DNA from: Puniceicoccales bacterium
GTDB lineage: Bacteria > Verrucomicrobiota > Verrucomicrobiia > Opitutales > JAIRKQ01
DNA length: 5,625 nt
Direction of reading: 5' to 3'
Assembly: GCA_031270385.1 (NCBI GenBank)
Contig: JAISXS010000066.1
Span: forward strand, 1-5,625
Positions 1-4,374 of this stretch are shown here, piece after piece. Each line of letters begins with the position of its first letter. Position 1 is the first letter of the stretch. Below the pieces are notes generated by a model. It made no database searches. It saw only the letters and a program-made list of their open reading frames with translations, and was not told the origin of the DNA. Position numbers and translations under genes: made by a program.

Positions 1-154
1 GCACACGCTCCAAGTTCCCGGTCTCCCTCAACTTCTTCTTCCACTCGAATATGGCACGCACGCTCACTCCAGACGTCTCGCTCGCTTCCTTTACCGTATG
101 CGTGCTTTCATATTTTAACACACTTTTTTTCAAATCCGTTGTATAGTGTGCCAT
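1..154 (-). CDS. IS630-family transposase, N-terminal 51 codons (partial)
   Basis: The frame opens with ATG at 154-152 and stays open to the window edge. The 51 residues begin MAHYTTDLKKSVLKY, continue through VKEASETSGVSVRAIFEW and end KKKLRETGNLERV. This is the usual N-terminal helix-turn-helix of IS630/Tc1-mariner transposases: a basic first helix, an 'EAsetsGVSvraIfeW' recognition helix pair, then the 'KKLRETGNLE' linker. That domain binds the terminal repeat; the DDE catalytic domain would lie beyond the left edge. The start is favoured because it sits just inside the terminal repeat and the conserved region follows at once. No strong Shine-Dalgarno sequence is visible. Family assignment is confident; the state of the rest of the gene is unknown. 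Confidence 0.85.
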   Translation of the reverse strand, partial: MAHYTTDLKKSVLKYESTHTVKEASETSGVSVRAIFEWKKKLRETGNLERV

Positions 155-177
155 CCACGTTCTATGTGCAAATTTAA

Positions 178-204
178 ATGCGCTTGTCAAGGAGTTTGAC
201 TATA
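178..204 (-). repeat. Terminal inverted repeat of the IS630 element
   Basis: A 27-bp sequence, read on the minus strand as TATAGTCAAACTCC followed by TTGACAAGCGCAT. It matches the minus-oriented repeat at 2597-2623 at 20 of 27 positions without gaps, including the first eight bases and the final GCAT. It lies 24 bp upstream of the transposase start, as expected for an IS end. Its centre holds TTGTCAA, which reads as a -35-like hexamer on both strands. Confidence 0.75.
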
Positions 205-211
205 ATATAAT
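184..211 (+). promoter_or_regulatory. Candidate outward promoter spanning the IS end and flanking DNA
   Basis: TTGTCA at 184-189 (5 of 6 to the -35 consensus) lies 16 bp from a perfect TATAAT at 206-211. The -35 is inside the terminal repeat and the -10 is in the AT-rich flank, so transcription would leave the element and start near 218, just ahead of the hairpin at 229-287. The flank is very AT-rich, so TATAAT could occur by chance. Confidence 0.35.
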
Positions 212-228
212 TATATGCAGAAAAAATG

Positions 229-287
229 CGGCGACACCCTGTGCCTATCTTCTATCGATGATAGACGGAACACACTGGATGTCGCCG
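229..287. repeat. Nested 59-bp inverted repeat / hairpin
   Basis: The outer arms CGGCGACA (229-236) and TGTCGCCG (280-287) pair perfectly. The pairing resumes after one mismatch (CC with GG) and again as TGTG with CACA after a small bulge. Inside the loop TCTATC (251-256) and GATAGA (260-265) form a second perfect 6-bp stem around GAT. This could be a structured RNA, given the promoter-like sequence about 20 bp upstream, or a remnant of another mobile element end. No known RNA family is recognised. Confidence 0.5.
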
Positions 288-307
288 ATGTCAACGCGCT
301 GCCGGCC

Positions 308-379
308 AGTTAGGCTAACTCACCCAGAAATATGGGTACTGCGCAGTTGGTAAGAGCTTGGCTCTGCCGATATTTTTTT
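308..379. other. Non-coding stretch with small palindromes, a tRNA D-arm-like fragment and a T-run
   Basis: Contains AGTTAGGCTAACT (308-320, 6-bp arms) and ACCCA/TGGGT arms (322-337). A D-arm-like string GCGCAGTTGGTAAGAGC (341-357) is followed by a weak stem TTGGC-TCT-GCCGA (358-370) and seven Ts (373-379). The last stem and T-run could end a plus-strand transcript, but the stem is short and contains a G-T pair. No complete tRNA can be folded: no T-arm or 3' acceptor strand follows. Confidence 0.3.
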
Positions 380-743
380 ACCGCTCTTGCACCCAAACTC
401 CGAGGTTGTCCGATATTGGCCTTGACGACTCAGTCACTGCTTCTCCGAGCCACTTACGGACATATTCGGACCTACGCTCAGAAAGTAGAGCGATTACTCT
501 GATCAAATTACGGACAGTCGGTAACTCCATGGTGCCTTCGGGTGCGTCTTCTGAAGGCTTGTCAGTGCGGAATATTGTCCGAAACGACTCCAAAATAATA
601 TCGCCTTTTGAATTGGAAAAGACCGATATTTTCTTCGCAATAAAATTCCGCCGGACTGGATCGGTCACATTACCATATAGAACGGCATCGTCGATGCCTA
701 TTGTTGATACGTTTTGTAGTATTATTGTTGTATTGGGCTCCAT
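378..743 (-). CDS. Hypothetical protein, 121 aa, unknown function
   Basis: I do not recognise this protein. It begins with ATG at 743-741, preceded by a good Shine-Dalgarno GAGGAGA (plus positions 752-758) at 8 bp spacing, and ends with TAA at 378-380. The product is soluble-looking, with no signal peptide or membrane segment. It has a hydrophobic and charged N-terminal half (MEPNTTIILQNVSTIG) and a helical, basic C-terminal part around VRNLIRVIALLSERRSEYVR. Varied codon use, the strong ribosome binding site and a -10-like TATAAT 54 bp upstream all argue that it is real, despite a longer open frame on the other strand. It stands alone between the IS end and the MATE gene, so it may be accessory cargo or the remnant of a larger gene. 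Confidence 0.55.
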   Translation of the reverse strand: MEPNTTIILQNVSTIGIDDAVLYGNVTDPVRRNFIAKKISVFSNSKGDIILESFRTIFRTDKPSEDAPEGTMELPTVRNLIRVIALLSERRSEYVRKWLGEAVTESSRPISDNLGVWVQER

Positions 744-796
744 AACGTTAATCTCCTCATTTGATAATAATCTTTGGATTTATTCAATTTGCAAAA

Positions 797-802
797 ATTA
801 TA
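797..802 (-). promoter_or_regulatory. Candidate -10 box for the 121-aa gene
   Basis: A perfect TATAAT on the minus strand, 54 bp upstream of the start at 743. The best -35 at the right distance is poor (TAAGAT at 825-820), and a TTGACT lies only 6 bp upstream, too close to serve. Offered as a weak candidate. Confidence 0.25.
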
Positions 803-1020
803 ACCAATAGTCAACACAAATCTTAAAAGATGTTTTTTATAAAAATGTTTGCAAAATTTTACCTATGCTTCGTCCGTTATTCACTATTGAAATTTCACAT
901 TTTTGGCCCAGTATTGCGGCTTCGGAAAATGCCATTGGAAAATTCTTTTCTTTAGCATTGACAACAATAGTTTTTTTTGAAAAGGTTTTAGGTGTAGAAA
1001 GAAGAGCAGTTGCTAATGTG

Positions 1021-1035
1021 CCCCTAACTGGGGAG
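1021..1035 (+). promoter_or_regulatory. MATE ribosome binding site inside a small hairpin
   Basis: CCCC (1021-1024) and GGGG (1030-1033) can pair around TAACT. The purine-rich GGGGAG at 1030-1035 is the only Shine-Dalgarno candidate for the ATG at 1046, with a rather long 10-bp spacing. Four G-C pairs could mask the site, so initiation may be weak or regulated. The hairpin is short enough to be chance. Confidence 0.4.
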
Positions 1036-1045
1036 CAACGATTGC

Positions 1046-2410
1046 ATGGGATTCACAAATAAAAATGAGCGCATAGATAGCTCTACATCAAGCATACTAA
1101 GGGTTGTACTTCCACTCGTACTGTCGGCCTTTTCGGAAAATTTAATGTTTCTTATAGACCGCCTTTTCCTGGCGTATTACAGCGTCGATTCAATGAACGC
1201 GGCGATGCTGGGTGGCCATTTGGCCGGACTGTACACGTTCGCATTAATGTCGATAGCAGGAATGACAGAAGTGTTTGTCGGCCAATATAATGGCGAGAAC
1301 AAATTCGACAAGATCGCATCTCCGGTGTGGCAGATGATTTACTTCGTGTTATTTTCTTTGATTTTAGTAATTCCTCTCGGATATTTTACGGAATATCTGC
1401 ATTTGATTCCGGAATATTATGCCAGAGAGGGGATTCCCTATCAGAGGATACTAACATATTTTTGCTGGGTACCTGCGTTGACTGCGGCATTTACTGGATT
1501 TTTTGTCGGCCGTGGGGAAACGAAAATAATAACCATAACTGTTATAGTTGGAACCGTTGTTAACGTTGTCATGGATCGATTGTTCGTTTTCGGATACCGT
1601 GACATAATACCAGCCATGGGGTGCAATGGTGCTGCAATCGGCACAGTCATTTCGGAAATCGTGCAAATAATAATCCTAGCGATTCGATTTTTTTGGAAAA
1701 AAAATCGGATGGCGTATAACACAGTTAAAAACTGTAAATTCGACAAAGATTTATTCCTAAAATGTTTGCGAGTTGGGGGACCTATGTCGTTCGGACGATG
1801 TTTAGAAATGTTGGCGTGGTATTTAGTGAACGTCGTAATGAGCAAGGTGTCAAGCAATTTAGCCACGATGCAGGCAATCGCCGGGACTGTTTACGTTATG
1901 TTCACGTTTGTTTGTGATGGACTGACGAAAGGATCGGCTGCGTTGTCGTCAAACTTCATTGGCCAAAGAAATATCGCGGCTGTCAGGCAAACGTTCAGAA
2001 AGCTGACGATAATGACACTCGTTTTGTGTTTTGTGGTAATATTTCCGTTGCTTATGTTCCCGAATCCAATTTTTAGGCTTATGGACACATTGCATGAAGA
2101 TATTTCCAATCTATACGGGCCAATGTCAATGGTTTTTAAAGTCATGTTCGTCGGAATAGTTGCAGACACACTCGGTGCGATTTCATGCGGAATTTTGATG
2201 TCCGGTGGAGACACGAAGTTTCCGATTATCGCCAGTTCATCATCAATCTGGCTGGTCCTAGTTGCCCCTGTTTTGATACTATTTTACATTGGCAAATTAC
2301 AGTCCGCAGTTGTGGTCGAGTTATTTGCGACAATCGGACTCATCCTATACGCCATACTCGTATACCTAAGGTATAGAAAGCTGGGGTGGCTCAAGTCATT
2401 GACGAGCTAA
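1046..2410 (+). CDS. MATE-family efflux transporter (multidrug/toxin extrusion), 454 aa
   Basis: An inner-membrane secondary transporter, expected to export drugs or metabolites by Na+ or H+ antiport; the substrate cannot be read from sequence. Length (454 aa) and roughly twelve hydrophobic segments are typical of the family. The two homologous halves are visible. The N half has FVGQYNG (77-83) and GRGET (155-159), followed by a PAMGCNGAAIGT loop (189-200). The C half has FIGQRN (304-309) and SGGDT (386-390). The ATG at 1046 is the only suitable start before the first membrane helix (about residues 17-37), with GGGGAG upstream at long spacing. The gene is monocistronic and convergent with dapF; a repeat module begins 22 bp after its stop. 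No frameshift or internal stop is present. Family confidence is high, NorM- versus DinF-type subgroup uncertain. Confidence 0.95.
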   Translation: MGFTNKNERIDSSTSSILRVVLPLVLSAFSENLMFLIDRLFLAYYSVDSMNAAMLGGHLAGLYTFALMSIAGMTEVFVGQYNGENKFDKIASPVWQMIYFVLFSLILVIPLGYFTEYLHLIPEYYAREGIPYQRILTYFCWVPALTAAFTGFFVGRGETKIITITVIVGTVVNVVMDRLFVFGYRDIIPAMGCNGAAIGTVISEIVQIIILAIRFFWKKNRMAYNTVKNCKFDKDLFLKCLRVGGPMSFGRCLEMLAWYLVNVVMSKVSSNLATMQAIAGTVYVMFTFVCDGLTKGSAALSSNFIGQRNIAAVRQTFRKLTIMTLVLCFVVIFPLLMFPNPIFRLMDTLHEDISNLYGPMSMVFKVMFVGIVADTLGAISCGILMSGGDTKFPIIASSSSIWLVLVAPVLILFYIGKLQSAVVVELFATIGLILYAILVYLRYRKLGWLKSLTS

Positions 2411-2431
2411 TCCACACAGCCGTACGAATTA

Positions 2432-2537
2432 TATAGTTATCTTACCCGAGAAAAGCACACTCTCCATTCCAAAAAAACGGGAATTTTTCTGCTAAGCATC
2501 GTTAGATAGAATGCTTTTCTCAAGCAAGACGACTATA
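2432..2537. mobile_element. MITE-like element 1 (106 bp)
   Basis: The left end (2432-2458) starts TATAGTTATCTTACC. The right end (2511-2537), reverse-complemented, starts TATAGTCGTCTTGCTTG and agrees with it at 21 of 27 positions. The 52-bp centre codes for nothing. Size, TA borders and inverted ends fit a miniature inverted-repeat element moved by an IS630-type transposase. Confidence 0.6.
2466..2490 (+). terminator. Weak candidate terminator for the MATE gene
   Basis: ATTCC (2466-2470) and GGAAT (2480-2484) can pair around an A-rich loop, followed by TTTTCT. The stem is only five pairs with a 9-base loop, and it lies inside the first repeat module, so the call is tentative. Confidence 0.25.
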
Positions 2538-2600
2538 TTTGACGGAAAGATTCATGTTTTTACGAAAAAAAATACGCTTTCTTCAGGTAAGATAACTATA
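2534..2600. repeat. Inter-element module, copy A (67 bp TATA to TATA)
   Basis: Homologous without gaps to 2700-2766 and sharing TATA with the elements on either side. Its right end (2574-2600) is another copy of the 27-bp end motif, but the left end is only weakly similar to it, so it may be a decayed element or a duplicated spacer. Confidence 0.5.
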
Positions 2601-2623
2601 GTCATCTTACCTGAAAAGAGCAT
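2574..2623. repeat. 50-bp near-perfect palindrome at the junction of two element ends
   Basis: The core 2582-2615 is a 34-bp palindrome (arms starting TTCAGGTAAGAT) with one mismatched pair. Pairing continues outward to 2574/2623 with two mismatches and one G-T pair. It forms because a right end (2574-2600) abuts a left end (2597-2623) and the two share TATA. As RNA it would make a long stem on either strand. Confidence 0.75.
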
Positions 2624-2703
2624 ATTGGTTTTTCCATACAAGCATAAGCTTTCTGTTGGTGCGTCGTTGCACTGGAATGCTTTTTTCAAGTGAGATAACT
2701 ATA
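2597..2703. mobile_element. MITE-like element 2 (107 bp)
   Basis: The left end (2597-2623) starts TATAGTCATCTTACCTG. The right end (2677-2703), reverse-complemented, starts TATAGTTATCTCACTTG and agrees with it at 23 of 27 positions. The left end is the copy closest to the IS630 terminal repeat at 178-204 (20 of 27). The 53-bp centre aligns loosely with that of element 1 (TTTCTG and CGTCGTT-like blocks). Confidence 0.65.
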
Positions 2704-2766
2704 CTTGGCGAGAAAATTTTCCTTTTTATAAAGAAAAGCACGCCCTTTCCGGGTGAAAGGGCTATA
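2700..2766. repeat. Inter-element module, copy B (67 bp TATA to TATA)
   Basis: Gap-free homologue of 2534-2600. The part corresponding to the 27-bp end motif in copy A has changed into a perfect 8-bp hairpin here (GCCCTTTC/GAAAGGGC), annotated separately as a possible dapF terminator. Confidence 0.5.
2730..2762 (-). terminator. Candidate rho-independent terminator of the dapF operon
   Basis: A perfect 8-bp stem GCCCTTTC/GAAAGGGC (2742-2749 with 2755-2762) with a 5-base loop. On the minus strand it is followed by GTGCTTTTCTTTA. It lies 34 bp past the dapF stop. The T-tract is broken by C and begins three bases after the stem, so strength is uncertain. On the plus strand no T-run follows. Confidence 0.45.
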
Positions 2767-2800
2767 GATTAAAATGCCTTTTTCAAGTAAGACAACTATA
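2763..2800. mobile_element. MITE-like element 3, internally deleted remnant (38 bp)
   Basis: Begins TATAGATTAAA at the same phase as elements 1 and 2, but jumps directly to a 27-bp right end (2774-2800), having lost the other end and the centre. Its final five bases overlap the dapF stop codon region. Confidence 0.5.
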
Positions 2801-3614
2801 AGTCGACAACACACGATGCTATTTTTTCAACGGGCCCATTCTGAATTATTGTTCCAGAGTCTGAAAATGCGAGATCTAGGGTCCCGCCTGCCATGTGCGC
2901 TTTTATTTCATCGGAACACAAGCCCAGCCGCCTGGAAACCGCAAATGCAGCACACGCTCCGGATCCACATGCCAATGTACGGCCCACTCCACGTTCCCAA
3001 ATTTCAATGGCAATATTCTCACGGTCCATGATTTTTGCGAACTCCACGTTCGTATTCTCATGGAACATCTCATTGTGTTCCAAAATCTTTCCCGAAATTT
3101 CAACTTCGTCCAGCGACAACTCATCGACGAAAATTACACAATGCGGATTCCCAATTGACACCGGAAAACATTCGTATTCCTTCCTGCCAGCGGTCAGTAC
3201 CGAGGAATTTCCCGGAAAATGCGGAATATTTTTGTCATTGAACGTCGGATGGCCCATGTCAACAGCTACTCTGTTCGCGCAAAAAACCGCACATTCTACG
3301 TTTTTTTTGGCGGTTTTTACGAAAAATTTTTCTCCAGCAGCAACAAGCCCCAAATCGAACATCGCGCGGGAAAATATTCTTACGCCATTCCCACTAATTT
3401 CAGCAATGCTGCCATCGGGATTGATTATCTGCACGAAAAAATCGCAGCCATCTGAAACCCCGCCATAGAGCACGCCATCCGACCCAATACCGAAATTTCT
3501 ATGGCAGATTTTTCTTATCTGATCGGAGTCCGGCATTGGAAACTCGGACGCATCTAGGAAAAGATAATCATTACCAAGCGCCTGATATTTTATGAGCCGA
3601 ATGGACTGAACCAT
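2796..3614 (-). CDS. dapF: Diaminopimelate epimerase, 272 aa, with Cys-to-Ser at the first catalytic position
   Basis: DapF converts LL- to meso-diaminopimelate in the cytoplasm, the last step before decarboxylation to lysine or use in peptidoglycan. Full family length (E. coli 274 aa) and both half-domains are present. Conserved elements: ALGNDY (12-17), FGIGSDGVL (41-49), NPDGS (65-69), GNPHCV (155-160), ENTNVEF (186-192), WERG (206-209) and ACGSGACA (215-222) with the second catalytic Cys216. The first catalytic cysteine, normally in the N-x-D-G-S-x(4)-C-G-N-G-x-R signature, is Ser74 here (codon AGT, 3395-3393), in the string AEISGNGVR. All other substrate-contact residues I can place are kept. 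The ATG at 3614 gives the usual short lead before the first motif; the ribosome binding site is weak. It is the last gene of the cluster, 38 bp after the AmaP-like gene. Its stop TAG lies in a repeat end. Confidence 0.95.
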   Translation of the reverse strand: MVQSIRLIKYQALGNDYLFLDASEFPMPDSDQIRKICHRNFGIGSDGVLYGGVSDGCDFFVQIINPDGSIAEISGNGVRIFSRAMFDLGLVAAGEKFFVKTAKKNVECAVFCANRVAVDMGHPTFNDKNIPHFPGNSSVLTAGRKEYECFPVSIGNPHCVIFVDELSLDEVEISGKILEHNEMFHENTNVEFAKIMDRENIAIEIWERGVGRTLACGSGACAAFAVSRRLGLCSDEIKAHMAGGTLDLAFSDSGTIIQNGPVEKIASCVVDL

Positions 3615-3652
3615 TGCAAAAAGTCAATTTACCTGTCAAAACGCGCATGGAA

Positions 3653-4372
3653 TTATCGCCATTTTCCCCACTCCCTATCTCCTTTTTCCTTCTTTTTATC
3701 TTTGTCGTCCACTTGCTCATCATCACCTTCGAATCCCTCTTCGCAGGCCTCATCCTCGTCTTCTTTTACATCATCTTTTGTTTCGGAACTTTTCTTTTCA
3801 TCGCAAATATCGCCATCGACGACAGTCGAAGGTTTGTCTTCAAATGCTGGAACTGCTGCAACAATCGGCTTCAAACCAGCGTCTTGAGCTGCTTCCTTTT
3901 CCAAAGATTTTTCGTCGCATTTCTCATGGCATGGACAACAGCAACTTCCATCGTCGCGTGCAAATCCAACGACAACTACGTTTACCTTTTTGATGGCCGC
4001 CAGCTGCATGTCATTGACGAGAATACCATAGAGTTTGCTGCGCAGCAAGACTGGGACATTCGGTAAACTTTTCCATCCGCTGGCACGCATAACAACCTCG
4101 ATGCATATTCCAGAACGGCAATGCTTGATATGTATGCAAACCTTTTTGGTAATACCAACTTCGGTCGTCACGGCCTCAATGATTTCCCTCAAAACATTCC
4201 GCGTCAAAAAGATCGATCCCTCTTCATTGTTCGACAGAAGAATCCATTTTTTTTTGAAAATGCTACCAATTAGGCAGCATAGCAGGATCACGCAGATTGC
4301 GTAGCACCCGAACATGAGATTTTTGACCGTTTCTTGGTCCAAGTTTTGAAAAAATTGCAAAAACTTTTCCAT
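3653..4372 (-). CDS. AmaP-like membrane-anchored Asp23-domain protein with Cys-rich, acidic tail, 239 aa
   Basis: Probably anchors the neighbouring Asp23/Gls24 protein at the membrane, as AmaP does in Firmicutes; this is by analogy. The start is ATG at 4372, because GGAG lies 8 bp upstream; the in-frame GTG at 4381 would overlap the previous gene and lacks such a site. Order of parts: a short N-terminal stretch; one membrane helix at about 19-39 (LMFGCYAICVILLCCLIGSIF); KKK; an Asp23-like alpha/beta domain at about 51-136, ending in the typical KKVNVVVVG strand; a cysteine cluster CCCPCHEKC (144-152); then a low-complexity acidic/lysine tail (about 178-239) that should be disordered. The tail and cysteine cluster are not part of AmaP as I know it. 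Only 2 bp separate it from the upstream stop, so translation is probably coupled. Alternative: an unrelated single-pass protein, but the neighbour and fold pattern favour AmaP-like. Confidence 0.7.
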   Translation of the reverse strand: MEKFLQFFQNLDQETVKNLMFGCYAICVILLCCLIGSIFKKKWILLSNNEEGSIFLTRNVLREIIEAVTTEVGITKKVCIHIKHCRSGICIEVVMRASGWKSLPNVPVLLRSKLYGILVNDMQLAAIKKVNVVVVGFARDDGSCCCPCHEKCDEKSLEKEAAQDAGLKPIVAAVPAFEDKPSTVVDGDICDEKKSSETKDDVKEDEDEACEEGFEGDDEQVDDKDKKKEKGDREWGKWR

Positions 4373-4374
4373 CG

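Larger units (their letters stand above)
1..204 (-). mobile_element. IS630-family insertion sequence, 5' end only (runs off the left edge)
   Basis: A 204-bp end of an insertion sequence. Reading on the minus strand, it starts with a 27-bp terminal repeat beginning TATAGTCAAACTCC (204 down to 178). A 23-bp leader follows, then a transposase start codon at 154. IS630 elements insert at TA dinucleotides and are bounded by TA, which fits the TATA start. The same terminal sequence recurs in the array at 2432-2800, which supports calling it a true element end. The other end lies outside the window, so whether the element is intact is unknown. Confidence 0.8.
744..1045. other. 302-bp intergenic region with an open but startless minus-strand frame (840-1052)
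   Basis: No complete gene is convincing here. On the minus strand 71 codons are open from 1052 to 840, ending with TAA at 839-837. The residues look protein-like (for example TIVVNAKEKNFPMAFSEAA and CEISIVNNGRSIGKIL), but the only ATG is internal, and the 5' end runs into the MATE start region. It may be the tail of a decayed gene. A plus-strand frame at 865-1062 looks like its shadow. Also present are a TTGACA (958-963) without a good -10 partner, and the MATE leader hairpin at the right end. Confidence 0.3.
2432..2800. repeat. Array of TATA-bounded IS630-related modules filling the MATE-dapF intergenic region
   Basis: TATA occurs at 2432, 2534, 2597, 2700, 2763 and 2797, giving modules of 102, 63, 103, 63 and 34 bp. 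Most of these borders carry a 27-bp motif, read outward as ATGC-TTTTTTCAAG-then-ACTATA. Plus-oriented copies are at 2511-2537, 2574-2600, 2677-2703 and 2774-2800; minus-oriented copies are at 2432-2458 and 2597-2623. The whole 165-166 bp pattern (2432-2596 and 2597-2762) is repeated in tandem. The stretches 2511-2601 and 2677-2767 align without gaps over 91 bp at 62 matches, with many of the differences transitions. The ends match the IS630 terminal repeat at 178-204. Confidence 0.8.

Noticed and set aside
331..405. Complete tRNA gene
   Set aside because: Only the D-arm resembles a tRNA. The anticodon loop would have three bases, and no T-arm or acceptor 3' strand is present.
358..810. 150-codon plus-strand open frame opposite the 121-aa gene
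   Set aside because: No ribosome binding site, low-complexity Ser/Ile-rich product, and the opposite strand has a gene with a strong Shine-Dalgarno over the same bases.
2511..2693. 60-codon open frame starting MLFSSKTTI, with a similar start at 2774
   Set aside because: Both starts lie in copies of the 27-bp repeat end, so the similar peptides reflect the repeat and not coding. No ribosome binding site is seen.
2432..2800. CRISPR array
   Set aside because: The repeats occur in both orientations, diverge at many sites and are unevenly spaced, with spacers that are themselves repeated. No cas gene is present.
2893..3468. 191-codon plus-strand open frame opposite dapF
   Set aside because: dapF on the minus strand is certain from its motifs; this is its antisense shadow.
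3614..4066. 150-codon plus-strand open frame coding a very hydrophobic protein
   Set aside because: It is the shadow of the Glu/Asp/Lys-rich tail of the AmaP-like gene; such codons read as Phe, Leu, Ile and Ser on the other strand.
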